Source: Bacillota bacterium
GTDB taxonomy: Bacteria; Bacillota; Limnochordia; Darwinibacteriales; Darwinibacteriaceae
Length of the DNA: 42,723 nucleotides
Direction of reading: 5' to 3'
NCBI GenBank assembly: GCA_012520355.1
Contig: JAAYOK010000153.1
Location: 1 to 42,723, forward strand
A program made the position numbers and the translations under genes. The notes under the pieces were generated by a model that was not told the DNA's origin, did no database searches, and was given only the letters and a program-made list of their open reading frames with translations. Below, piece by piece: positions 28,349-37,378 of this stretch. Within the stretch, counting starts at the first letter, position 1, and the number at the start of each line of letters is the position of its first letter.

Positions 28349-30727
28349 ATGCCGTCTTGGTCATTCGGGAAGATTCGACACCGAATCCTGGCTCTATTCA
28401 TAGCAATTGCGCTTGTCCTAACGCTTTTCGTCTTGACGACAACTGGCATGCTGAGCCGAGCCCTTGTACACGATGTGGTAAACGACAGGGTCCGAGATCT
28501 CGTGGAACACCAAAGCCATATCATTCGCCGCTGGCTCGATGAGCGCGTCACAGAACTGGAACTTTTGGCCCAATCCGCTCTTGTGGAAGGACTCAATTGG
28601 GATGAGATTGAACCGCATCTACAGCGCCGCATCGAGCAATCCCATGACTACTTCCTGATCTATTTCGTAGCCACTCCCGATGGCCACTATAATACGACGG
28701 CCATGCGAAACGCCGGTAATATCGCTGACCGCAGTTATTTTTCAGAGGTTATGGCAGGAAAGACTGTGATCTCAGAGCCTTTGATTTCCCGCTCCACCGA
28801 TGAGCGGATTGCTGTTATATCGACTCCCATTTGGGATGAAACCAAGACGGAGGTCATTGGCCTTCTAGGACTTTCCATCGATCTGGTGACAATGCTTAAT
28901 GATGCAGCGGAACTTTTCCGGGATGACTCGGAGATCCGGACCTACTTGGTGGATGCAGAGGGTCGCTTCATCCTCCACCCTAATCCAGATCTAATTATGC
29001 ATGGTCGATTCCAGGATATTTACGGCATGTGGGACGAAGTCGTTTCCCAAGGTATAGACTCTTTTACCGTGAGTCATGATGGAATCGGTTATCGACTCTT
29101 CTTTCACGAACTAGATGGACCTAGTGACTGGACCTTGATCCTGGAGGTACCTACCAGTTTTTTCAACAATCCCGTCAGTGACTTAATGCTTCGCTTGTTC
29201 CTGGTGAGCATACTTGGCTTGATTCTTGTCATTGGCTTAGGTTCTTGGTTTGCCTCCACCATTTCGGATCCTATCGTGGAGCTAAATCAGATCTTTAAGC
29301 AAGGAGCACGAGGCGATCTCACAGTCCGAGCTGAAGTAACAAGCGATGATGAGCTCGGTGAAACAAGATCGTCGTTTAACCAAATGATGAACACCATTGG
29401 TAGCATGACCTATTTCGACCCCTTGACGGGTTTACCGAACCGACAACATTTCCTGCACTCCTTAGAGAAAAGTCTAGCTGAGAACACCACGGTCATTTTG
29501 GTCCTAATTTCTGTACGGGATCTGTCAGAAATTAAGACTTTGGTTGGACCCCATGTCACAGACCATATTTTAAGTAACTTGGCCGAAACCTTACAGGCCT
29601 TGGGGAATGATAACCTCGTTGTTGGTAGAATTGCGGATGCGGATTTCGGTCTGATTATTCCCTCCAGTACCATTGGCGTGCTGAAGATGATCGACCGTTT
29701 AGATAATCTCTTAACCCACCCCATCCACTTCACCTCTAACAGTGTCAGTGTACATCTCTATGGTGGCATGAGTATCAGCGAAGGAGATGGCCTAACGGCT
29801 GAACTTTTCTTCCAACAAGCCCAAACCGCCCTCTATGAGGCGGAACATAGTGTTGGAGATTCCTTAAAACTCTATAATTCTGATACCCATCATGCCATGG
29901 TCAATCGACTCCGATTTCAATCCGAGATTCGACTTGGCCTAGACAACAAAGAATTTCTCGCCTTCTATCAGCCAGTTGTTGATTTAGAAAGAAATGAGAT
30001 TGTGGGAAAAGAAGCTTTGATACGTTGGCAACATCCAAAAAGGGGTTTGTTAGCACCAGCTGATTTCCTCTCCGCCGCAGAACAAGGTGCATACATTGAA
30101 GAAATTGGCGAGTACATGCTACACTGGGTCTGTTCGCAACATCAGGCTTGGCTCGAGGCAGGTCTGGATATGGGCTGGGTAGCCGTAAACGTCTCGGCTA
30201 ATCACTTCCGTTCGCCCCACTTTCCAGGGATGTTACGGACGATTTTACGTACATATAAGCTGCCTGCTAGCATGCTTCGGATCGAGATTACCGAAGATGC
30301 CATGCTATCTCCCACCCCTGATGTGTTACAGAACTTTGAGCAACTCAAGAAAATGGGCATCCATGTGGCCATAGATGATTTTGGTACCGCCTATTCTACC
30401 CTTGAGTACTTAATTCGGTATCCGGTGGAGACACTGAAGATTGATAAGGCCTTTATTGACCAAGTGGATGTTGATCTTCGGGCCCAAGGCTTAGTCCGCT
30501 CCATTGTGGGAATGGGACAAAATCTGGCCATGACCATTGTGGCCGAAGGGGTTGAACGGGAGAATCAACTGCATCTCCTTAGGACCATGGATTGTAACAA
30601 AGCACAGGGCTACCTGTTTAGTCGTCCGCTACCGGTAGAAGATTATCCTCAAGCAGTCCGGGAGCTCGAAGAACGTCTTACAGGAAAACGAGAAATGGTA
30701 AGCGAAGGAGCTAGAGGTATCCTCTAG
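28349..30727 (+). CDS. Cache/HAMP sensor with degenerate GGDEF and intact EAL domain (c-di-GMP phosphodiesterase candidate)
   Basis: Periplasmic Cache-like domain, HAMP (TISDPIVELNQIFKQGARGDLTVRAEVTSDDELGE), GGDEF site replaced by ADADF (GRIADADFGLII), EAL motifs KEALIRW, EITE, DDFGTAYSTL, LKIDKAF, EGVE, QGYLFSRPLP. Confidence 0.94.
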   Translation: MPSWSFGKIRHRILALFIAIALVLTLFVLTTTGMLSRALVHDVVNDRVRDLVEHQSHIIRRWLDERVTELELLAQSALVEGLNWDEIEPHLQRRIEQSHDYFLIYFVATPDGHYNTTAMRNAGNIADRSYFSEVMAGKTVISEPLISRSTDERIAVISTPIWDETKTEVIGLLGLSIDLVTMLNDAAELFRDDSEIRTYLVDAEGRFILHPNPDLIMHGRFQDIYGMWDEVVSQGIDSFTVSHDGIGYRLFFHELDGPSDWTLILEVPTSFFNNPVSDLMLRLFLVSILGLILVIGLGSWFASTISDPIVELNQIFKQGARGDLTVRAEVTSDDELGETRSSFNQMMNTIGSMTYFDPLTGLPNRQHFLHSLEKSLAENTTVILVLISVRDLSEIKTLVGPHVTDHILSNLAETLQALGNDNLVVGRIADADFGLIIPSSTIGVLKMIDRLDNLLTHPIHFTSNSVSVHLYGGMSISEGDGLTAELFFQQAQTALYEAEHSVGDSLKLYNSDTHHAMVNRLRFQSEIRLGLDNKEFLAFYQPVVDLERNEIVGKEALIRWQHPKRGLLAPADFLSAAEQGAYIEEIGEYMLHWVCSQHQAWLEAGLDMGWVAVNVSANHFRSPHFPGMLRTILRTYKLPASMLRIEITEDAMLSPTPDVLQNFEQLKKMGIHVAIDDFGTAYSTLEYLIRYPVETLKIDKAFIDQVDVDLRAQGLVRSIVGMGQNLAMTIVAEGVERENQLHLLRTMDCNKAQGYLFSRPLPVEDYPQAVRELEERLTGKREMVSEGARGIL

Positions 30728-30733
30728 CTCCTT
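30705..30733. terminator. Bidirectional terminator overlapping the 3' end of the EAL gene
   Basis: AAGGAGCTAGAGG-tat-CCTCTAGCTCCTT perfect 13-bp stem. Confidence 0.8.
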
Positions 30734-30740
30734 TATCTTT

Positions 30741-32210
30741 CTATACAAGGCTTTCAGCGAAGTGATATAGGAGGCGCACCCCAACGCCTGTGCCGCCTTC
30801 GGCCAAATAGTCCTGGTTCTTGGCGGAAAAGGCTGTACCTGCAATGTCGAGGTGGAGCCAAGGAGTCTCCTCCACAAAGGCTTCGATGAACAGACCCGCG
30901 GTAATGGTCCCCGCTTCCCGGCCGCCCGTATTCTTCAGATCGGCATAGGGAGTTTTGTTTTGCTCGCGATATTCGGGGAAACTGGGCAATTGCCAGATTC
31001 TTTCCCCCGAGGATTCCGATGCCAATTCCAAATTGGCATAGAGCTCCTGGTTGTTGGTGAGGACAGCGGTTGTGGTATTACCTAAGGCGATAATGGCGGC
31101 CCCTGTCAGAGTTGCCACATCAACGACCTTCGTCGCCTTTTCCTTGGTCACCATGTAATAGACGGCGTCTGCTAGAGTGAGGCGGCCCTCAGCATCTGTA
31201 GATTCAATCTGAATGGTCTTGCCAGACATAGAGCCAATGATATCGCCAGGCCGGTAGCCTGTGCCGCTAATGAGATTCTCACAGGCGGCCACCACAGCTA
31301 CCACATTCAGTTTTAAGCCTTCAGCCGCGATGGCACTCATCGCGCCAATCACCGCAGCTGCCCCACCCATATCCGATTTCATCGCACCCATGCCCTGGGC
31401 TGGTTTAATGGATAAACCACCACTATCAAAGGTGATTCCCTTACCGACAAGGCCCAAGATCTCCTGGGGCTCGCTTGGATTCCCCAAATGCCGCATAATG
31501 ATCAAACGGGGCCGATTGGCACTGGCCTTTCCGACTTCAAGATAGGCCTCCATCCCAAGCTCCAAGATGGCCTCTTCTTCTAAGACCTCAACGGCAAAAC
31601 CATACTGTTCGCCTGCTTCTATTGCTTCCTTGGCTAACTGCTCAGGAGTCATGTAATTGGCTGGTTCGTTCACCAGATTACGGGCCATATTGGTGGCCTG
31701 ACCGAGGGTTTGACCGAGTTTCAGTCCCCTGATCACATCCACTTCTTGTTCTTCCTCATAGCAAACCTGCAGAGAGGTCAAGGAACGCTCCTTCTTTTCG
31801 GCGAGGTAACGATCAAAGCGGTAACCCACAAGCAAAGCCACCTCGGCTACGGCCCGAGCTACAGCGGCGGCAGCTAGAACATCAAGGGACCAAGGGAGCA
31901 TAGACAAGGTCTGGATTTTCCGCTTGTCGGCTTCGTTCAGTGCTTTACCGCAGGCTCTCCGTAGTTTTTCCAGTGAGAGCTCTGCACTTTTACCCAGTCC
32001 ACTTAAGATCACTTGCCGCGGTTTCTCCGCTCCATCCTCAAGATACGCCAAGTAGGCCGTTTCACCAAACTTGCCCCCGAAGCCTTGCGCTTCACTTAGA
32101 CTCTTCATGAGAGGGGTGGGCCAATTATAGTTCTCCACCTGATCTTCAGCAACAAAGAGGAGTACATCTCCTCTAAGATCATCCGTATACTTTAGTGCAC
32201 GTACATCCAT
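30741..32210 (-). CDS. pepA: Leucyl aminopeptidase (M17)
   Basis: LVGKGITFDSGGLSIKPAQGMGAMKSDMGGAA and STDAEGRLTLADAVYY. Confidence 0.96.
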   Translation of the reverse strand: MDVRALKYTDDLRGDVLLFVAEDQVENYNWPTPLMKSLSEAQGFGGKFGETAYLAYLEDGAEKPRQVILSGLGKSAELSLEKLRRACGKALNEADKRKIQTLSMLPWSLDVLAAAAVARAVAEVALLVGYRFDRYLAEKKERSLTSLQVCYEEEQEVDVIRGLKLGQTLGQATNMARNLVNEPANYMTPEQLAKEAIEAGEQYGFAVEVLEEEAILELGMEAYLEVGKASANRPRLIIMRHLGNPSEPQEILGLVGKGITFDSGGLSIKPAQGMGAMKSDMGGAAAVIGAMSAIAAEGLKLNVVAVVAACENLISGTGYRPGDIIGSMSGKTIQIESTDAEGRLTLADAVYYMVTKEKATKVVDVATLTGAAIIALGNTTTAVLTNNQELYANLELASESSGERIWQLPSFPEYREQNKTPYADLKNTGGREAGTITAGLFIEAFVEETPWLHLDIAGTAFSAKNQDYLAEGGTGVGVRLLYHFAESLV

Positions 32211-32228
32211 TCTTCTTCCTCCTTAGGT

Positions 32229-33506
32229 TTAGTCTTCCACATCAAGAAATTCCAGTTTACTCTTTTGGGGTAGAATCAACTTACTATCACCATGTTTCAC
32301 CTGACTCATGGTGAGAAACGCCAGGATCATAAACACGGTGGCATAGGGAAATAGCGTACCATAGCCCACATGCTCCAAGAAGAAACCGGAGAGTACGGGG
32401 GTGAGAATCTGGGCCGACATAGAAGCTGTATAGTAATACCCCGTATACTTCCCTATTTCTGGACCCTTAGCCATCTCCACCACCATGGGATAGGAGTTTA
32501 CATTAATGGCAGCCCAGCCAAAGCCCACGAAAACCAAGAGAATGTTCAGTAGTGGTGAGAAGGTAGTGAACAGGGAGGCTAGGGCAAAAGAGACTGCTAG
32601 AACCACAATTCCAGTGAGAATCGTCCGTTTGCGTCCGAGCCTTGCCGCAATCATTCCAGCAGGAATAAAGGCAATAACCGCCGCTACAGTTGCAATCATC
32701 AGACTACTGGCGAAGCCGCCACCGGCCACACCTAAATGACTCTGAAGATATTTCGAAAAGGCAGTTGTCACAGCATTATACGAAAAGAACCAAAAGAATA
32801 TGGAGGCTAAAATCAGCCAGAAACTCCTCTTAACCGCGGGGTCCATCTTCTGCGACCCTTCTGCCGCGACCTCGTCCTTTTCGGGCTCGTCATAGGCTGC
32901 CATTTCTTTGGCAATTTTGTTTTCCTTAATGGTGAAAAATAAAATGGCCACTGCCACCACCATAAAGACGGCCACAATAGCAAAGAGCAACAAATAATCG
33001 GGTTTACCTACATCTGGAACGAGAAAACTAATGAGGGCTAGAGAAAAAACGGCTCCTAGGGCACCCATTAAGTTAATGATACCATTGGCCTGGGAGCGCA
33101 GGGGTTTGGGCGTCACATCAGGCATCAGGGCCACTGCTGGAGAGCGATAGGTACTCATGGCCACTAGCGCAAGAAAGAGAACGACCACAAAGAGGGGCAA
33201 ACTGATCACATTATCAGCCACAGGAATCAAGACCATGGCCACAACCGCCAAGGCGGTACCCCCAAGGATAAAGGGCATCCTCTTGCCAATTCCCGTTTTG
33301 ATCTGATCGGAGAAAGCTCCAAAGAGGGGAAGCATAAAAAGGGCCAAGACATTGTCAATGGCCATGATTCCGCCAGCTAGAGTGTCACCAATCTCAAAGG
33401 TGTGTTTCAGGATTAAAGGAATGATGCTGTCATAGATTTGCCAAAAGGCAGAGATGGACATAAAGGCTAGACCAATAAAAAACGTTCTGCGGTAGTTTAG
33501 CTTCAC
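32229..33506 (-). CDS. MFS transporter (SLC45/GPH-like)
   Basis: 12-TM-like; YRRTFFIGLAFMSISAFWQIYDSIIPLIL, DNVLALFMLPLFGAFSDQIKTGIGKRMPFILGG. Likely GTG start at 33506. Confidence 0.88.
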   Translation of the reverse strand: MKLNYRRTFFIGLAFMSISAFWQIYDSIIPLILKHTFEIGDTLAGGIMAIDNVLALFMLPLFGAFSDQIKTGIGKRMPFILGGTALAVVAMVLIPVADNVISLPLFVVVLFLALVAMSTYRSPAVALMPDVTPKPLRSQANGIINLMGALGAVFSLALISFLVPDVGKPDYLLLFAIVAVFMVVAVAILFFTIKENKIAKEMAAYDEPEKDEVAAEGSQKMDPAVKRSFWLILASIFFWFFSYNAVTTAFSKYLQSHLGVAGGGFASSLMIATVAAVIAFIPAGMIAARLGRKRTILTGIVVLAVSFALASLFTTFSPLLNILLVFVGFGWAAINVNSYPMVVEMAKGPEIGKYTGYYYTASMSAQILTPVLSGFFLEHVGYGTLFPYATVFMILAFLTMSQVKHGDSKLILPQKSKLEFLDVED

Positions 33507-33713
33507 AAACAAACCCCTCTCTTTTCCTATTCCCGTTTTGGTACACCCTATGTTTTTCTCCATATTGCGCCATTTCCCTGCTTAAGCTTCCTAGTGCCTT
33601 GCTTGTATCGCTTTTTCAAGATTTCTTCTCTGTTTGGCAAAAACTAGAAGGATCTTCCTAACGTCATGGTGAAGGTAGTAATTAGTCCTATTTAAAAAAG
33701 GAGGTTAAAGGCT

Positions 33714-34430
33714 ATGAAAGAGTTTGAGGCAGGTTGCTCCCGCCCCAAAAGGCAAAGTAAGCCTAGTGTGGAAGCTGCAACCATCCCAGAGATTGAGAAA
33801 GGAGAGCAAAAGACAATGATTCAAGTTGGTAAACCAGCTCCAGAGTTTTCAGCACCAGGTTTTTATCAGGGCAAGTTTGTAGAGATGAATCTTGCCGATT
33901 ACAAAGGGAAGTGGGTTATGCTCTGCTTTTACCCCGGAGACTTCACCTTCGTCTGAGCGACGGAAGTATCAGCAGTTGCTGAAAAACATCCCGAGTTCGT
34001 CAAACTAGGTGTAGACGTGTTTTCAATTAGTGTGGACAGTGTCTTTGTGCACAAGATTTGGAATGACAATGAACTGTCCAAAATGCTCGGTGGCAAAGAC
34101 GTACCCTTTCCCATGCTCTCTGACCAAAGTGGAGAAGTTGGTCGACTCTATGGAGTCTATGATGAAGAAGCGGGCACCGAGACCCGCGGACGTTTCATTA
34201 TTGACCCCGACGGCATAATCCAAGCCTTCGAAGTGATGACCCCACCTGTGGGCCGAAATGTAAAAGAGACACTAAGACAGATTCAAGCCTTCCAATATGT
34301 ACGCGAAGCCAAGGGAACTGAAGTGGCCCCGGCGGGCTGGAGACCGGGCAAGAATACGCTCAAACCAGGTCCTCAATTGGTGGGCAATGTCTGGAAGGAA
34401 TGGAAAGTGCAAGAAGCCTTTGAAGAATAG
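33714..34430 (+). CDS. Selenocysteine-containing peroxiredoxin (AhpC/Prx1 class), UGA at 33954-33956 read as Sec
   Basis: ORFs 33714-33956 and 34017-34430 are one frame interrupted only by TGA: ...CFYPGDFTFV-U-ATEVSAVAEKHPEFVKLGVDVFSISVDSVFVHKIW... The TGA is exactly at the peroxidatic Cys of P-x3-T-x2-C. Confidence 0.9.
33969..33982 (+). promoter_or_regulatory. Candidate bacterial SECIS element
   Basis: UCAGC-AGUU-GCUGA hairpin, apical loop begins 18 nt after UGA with G among first two loop bases. Confidence 0.65.
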
Positions 34431-34446
34431 GACTAAGAAATAAAAA

Positions 34447-34475
34447 AAGGCCTGGTCCCTTTGGACTAGGCTATC
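34447..34475. terminator. Terminator between Prx and the convergent GGDEF-HD-GYP gene
   Basis: GCCTGGTCC-cttt-GGACTAGGC stem with one G:U, A tract before it. Confidence 0.65.
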
Positions 34476-34483
34476 TTCGTATT

Positions 34484-35971
34484 CTATGCTGACTGTTCCA
34501 TCATGGTCAGAAAAGCAGCTGAGAGTGCTGGATCGAATTTACTGCCAGCCCCTTCTCTAATTAGGGCCAGGGCCCGATCCACATTGCGTTCTTGCACCCG
34601 GTCATAGGTCTCCACCACTGCTAAAATTCGAGCAAAGTAAGGAATTTCTTCACCCTTAAGTCCCCTTGGATAGCCACTTCCATCCCACCACTCGTGATGG
34701 GCTAAGACGGCCACGGCTAAGTCAGCCGTTTCTTCCAAGAGATTGAGCAAGCGAAAGCCTACCAGAGGATGGCGTTTCATCTCTCGTTCACTTTCTGGCT
34801 CTAGGGGATAGGCTTGGAGCAGAAGTCCTGGTTCTAGAACAATCTTGCCGATATCATGCAAAAGGCCACAGAGACGCAGACTGCGCAGCTCATCACTACT
34901 CAGACCGAGATGTCGGCCAAACTCTTCCGCCAAACGACTCACCCGTTGGGCATGTTCCCTCTCCTCAGCACTGCGGGCATAGAGCTCTTGGGTAATCGCG
35001 TTTAAGGTCTCCCTCTCAAAACAGGTTCTATTGGTCGTTTTCACCCAATACATTTTTTCCTCAGCTTGTTGACAGACAGCCTGAAAATCTTGCTTCTCCT
35101 CTACCTTTGTGGCGCAGCCCAAGGGTAGATTGATGGGAATCATGTTGATTGTGCGTCCTTTAAGGGTCTCTTCAAGACGGTCCCGTACCAAGGCGACGTC
35201 TTCTTTGCCTGTCCTAGGCAAAAGGACAATAAACTCATCGCCGCCCCAGCGAAAGATGCGATCCTCCGGCCGGCAGACGTCACGAAAGGCCTCAGATACG
35301 GCAATCAAAAGCTCGTCACCTTTGGCATGGCCAAAGATATCATTGGTTAACTTAAGCCCGTTTAAATCGCCCATGATCACAGACAGGGGCAAGTGTTCTG
35401 GTCTATCGAGTCGATGGAGTTCTTCTTTAAAGAACGCCCGATTATAGAGACCGGTCAGGGCATCCAAGGTAGATCCCTGGGTCGGTTCCACATGTTTGGC
35501 GCCCCTCCCCACCTTGGGTCTGAAGACGCAGATCGCCCCTTGCACTTCGCCACTTAAGCCCCGGAATGGAATCATTTCTTCGTCCACGGGGATTTCCCGA
35601 CCCGAGCGCGCCACTAAGAAACCATGATTGCGATTCATGGTCCTCCCTTGTAGGACCGCTGCCAAAGGGTCCGGCTTGACGTGTTGGAGCTGGTATATGC
35701 CTCGATAATGTCTTCCTTTCGCCTCTTCCTGTTTATAACCGGTGAGCTTTTCGGCCCGACCGTTGAGTAGTTCGATTTGCCCCTGGGGATTGACGATCAT
35801 GACCGCATCAGAAATTGCAAGGAGGATCTGCCGATAGGCATCTCTCTCTTGTTTCCTGCTTTCTTTGAGCTTTATAGTCTTCACTTCTAACCAGCCTATT
35901 CCTAGAGCCAGTCCTGAGCAGACAATTAACAATGAAACGAATCCCACAACATACACCCCAATCCACCCCAA
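34484..35971 (-). CDS. PAS-GGDEF-HD-GYP signalling protein
   Basis: N-terminal TM; PAS (ISDAVMIVNPQGQIELLNGRAEKLTGY); GGDEF with I-site (RPEDRIFRWGGDEFIVLLP); HD-GYP (LLHDIGKIVLE, HHEWWDGSGYPRGLKGEEIPYFARILAVVETYDRV). Confidence 0.94.
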   Translation of the reverse strand: MGWIGVYVVGFVSLLIVCSGLALGIGWLEVKTIKLKESRKQERDAYRQILLAISDAVMIVNPQGQIELLNGRAEKLTGYKQEEAKGRHYRGIYQLQHVKPDPLAAVLQGRTMNRNHGFLVARSGREIPVDEEMIPFRGLSGEVQGAICVFRPKVGRGAKHVEPTQGSTLDALTGLYNRAFFKEELHRLDRPEHLPLSVIMGDLNGLKLTNDIFGHAKGDELLIAVSEAFRDVCRPEDRIFRWGGDEFIVLLPRTGKEDVALVRDRLEETLKGRTINMIPINLPLGCATKVEEKQDFQAVCQQAEEKMYWVKTTNRTCFERETLNAITQELYARSAEEREHAQRVSRLAEEFGRHLGLSSDELRSLRLCGLLHDIGKIVLEPGLLLQAYPLEPESEREMKRHPLVGFRLLNLLEETADLAVAVLAHHEWWDGSGYPRGLKGEEIPYFARILAVVETYDRVQERNVDRALALIREGAGSKFDPALSAAFLTMMEQSA

Positions 35972-36111
35972 TTTGTTAAGTTCGTCACGTGGAACCTAAG
36001 TCCTTCTCCGAAAGCTGATAGAGGAAAAAACTCCAAGGTTGAATGGTCCAGAAGGACTTGGAGGTTCCCTCTCGAAACTTGCTTACATCAAGAAAAGTTA
36101 GGAGTAACATT

Positions 36112-36324
36112 GTGGAACAATTACTGGAACGCATTAACGAACTCGCGAAGAAATCCAAAGAGCAAGGGCTCACCCCGGAGGAGCAAGAGGAACGAGCTCG
36201 CTTGCGGCAAGAATACTTGGCACGTTTTCGCCAGAATTTTGCTACGATGCTGGATCATACCGTCATCATGCAGCCCGATGGGACTAAAACCCCTGTCAAG
36301 CGGAAGGATAGCACCCAGCATTGA
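36112..36324 (+). CDS. DUF896 family (YnzC-like) protein
   Basis: GTG start: VEQLLERINELAKKSKEQGLTPEEQEERARLRQEYLARFRQNFATMLDHTVIMQPDGTKTPVKRK, hallmark DUF896. Confidence 0.92.
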   Translation: MEQLLERINELAKKSKEQGLTPEEQEERARLRQEYLARFRQNFATMLDHTVIMQPDGTKTPVKRKDSTQH

Positions 36325-36338
36325 GGAAATCTATGATT

Positions 36339-36353
36339 TGAGAATGATAATCA
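36339..36353. promoter_or_regulatory. Fur-box-like sequence upstream of sod
   Basis: TGAGAATGATAATCA matches 12 of 14 defined positions of TGATAATnATTATCA. Confidence 0.5.
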
Positions 36354-36436
36354 CTTGCATTTGGGGAGTTCCTATGCTACACTGGAGTCAAATCAATTCC
36401 TAACCGTTTTTGTTAGGATATCGAGGAGATGATTCC

Positions 36437-37057
36437 ATGTTTGAACAAGTAAAATTGACATATGACTTTAACTCCCTGGAACCCCATATTGATGAACTTA
36501 CTATGCAGACCCACTATGGTAAACACCATGCAGCCTATACCAACAATCTCAATGGTGCCTTAGAGCGCTTGCCTGATCTGAAAGGTAAGACAATTGAAGA
36601 AATCCTCATTCAGCTCGAGGCCATCGGTGATCCTGGTTTACGGACTACGGTCCGTAATAATGGAGGCGGCTTCTACAACCATAACCTCTTCTTCGCAACC
36701 CTCAGTCCCCAAGGTGGCGGCGAGCCACAAGGGTCTTTGGGATCGCAGATCAAGAGCGATTTTGGCAGTTTCGAGGAACTAAAAAAGACACTTTCAACCC
36801 AGGCTGCCTCTGTCTTTGGTTCTGGTTGGGCTTGGCTCTCCACAGATAAGGATGGCAAACTCCTGGTCACAAGTACCCCAAATCAGGATAATCCCTTGAT
36901 GACCCATGGTGGCAAGCTCACTCCCATCTTCGGCATTGACGTCTGGGAGCATGCCTACTACCTCAAGTATAAAAATGTAAGAGCCGATTACATTCAAGCC
37001 CTTTTCCATGTGGTTGATTGGGAGAAGGTCGCCAAACTCTACCAACAAGCCCGCTAA
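36437..37057 (+). CDS. sodA: Superoxide dismutase (Fe/Mn)
   Basis: LTYDFNSLEPHIDELTMQTHYGKHHAAYTNNLN, GGGFYNHNLFFATL, FGSGWAWL, DVWEHAYYLKYKNVRADYI. Confidence 0.97.
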   Translation: MFEQVKLTYDFNSLEPHIDELTMQTHYGKHHAAYTNNLNGALERLPDLKGKTIEEILIQLEAIGDPGLRTTVRNNGGGFYNHNLFFATLSPQGGGEPQGSLGSQIKSDFGSFEELKKTLSTQAASVFGSGWAWLSTDKDGKLLVTSTPNQDNPLMTHGGKLTPIFGIDVWEHAYYLKYKNVRADYIQALFHVVDWEKVAKLYQQAR

Positions 37058-37071
37058 GATGTACTACAAGC

Positions 37072-37105
37072 AGGTGCTGGATAACACATGTCCAGCACCT
37101 TTTCT
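37072..37105 (+). terminator. Rho-independent terminator of sod
   Basis: AGGTGCTGGA-taacacatg-TCCAGCACCT followed by TTTCTTT. Confidence 0.88.
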
Positions 37106-37182
37106 TTGTCCAAAAATAGGAGTAAGCACCTAATTCCCTTTCACGAGACCTGAATACCATATGACAGAAAGGGGGGTGTTCC

Positions 37183-37377
37183 ATGGGAAATCCATTTTTC
37201 CGGCAGAATGAACTCGACCTCTCCTCCATCCTCGCAGGGGGGATGCCCATCCTGTCGTCCATGTTCTCTGGCAACATTTTGCCGAAACTCACGAGTTTCC
37301 TTGAACAGATGGATCCTGAGTTGCTGGAGGCCATCGCCAGACAGCTTTCCCCAATAGAGCCTGGAAGGAGTGAATAA
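37183..37377 (+). CDS. Small protein (64 aa), related in layout to downstream small proteins
   Basis: SD GAAAGGGGGG; MGNPFFRQNELDLSSILAGGMPILSSMFSGNILPKLTSFLEQMDPELLEAIARQLSPIEPGRSE. Confidence 0.75.
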   Translation: MGNPFFRQNELDLSSILAGGMPILSSMFSGNILPKLTSFLEQMDPELLEAIARQLSPIEPGRSE

Positions 37378-37378
37378 T

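Noticed and set aside
33714-34430. Peroxiredoxin as a pseudogene or sequencing error
   Set aside because: Only one stop, it is TGA, it falls precisely on the catalytic residue, the downstream frame is fully conserved and a SECIS-like hairpin follows. Recoding is far more likely, though the sel genes are not visible here.
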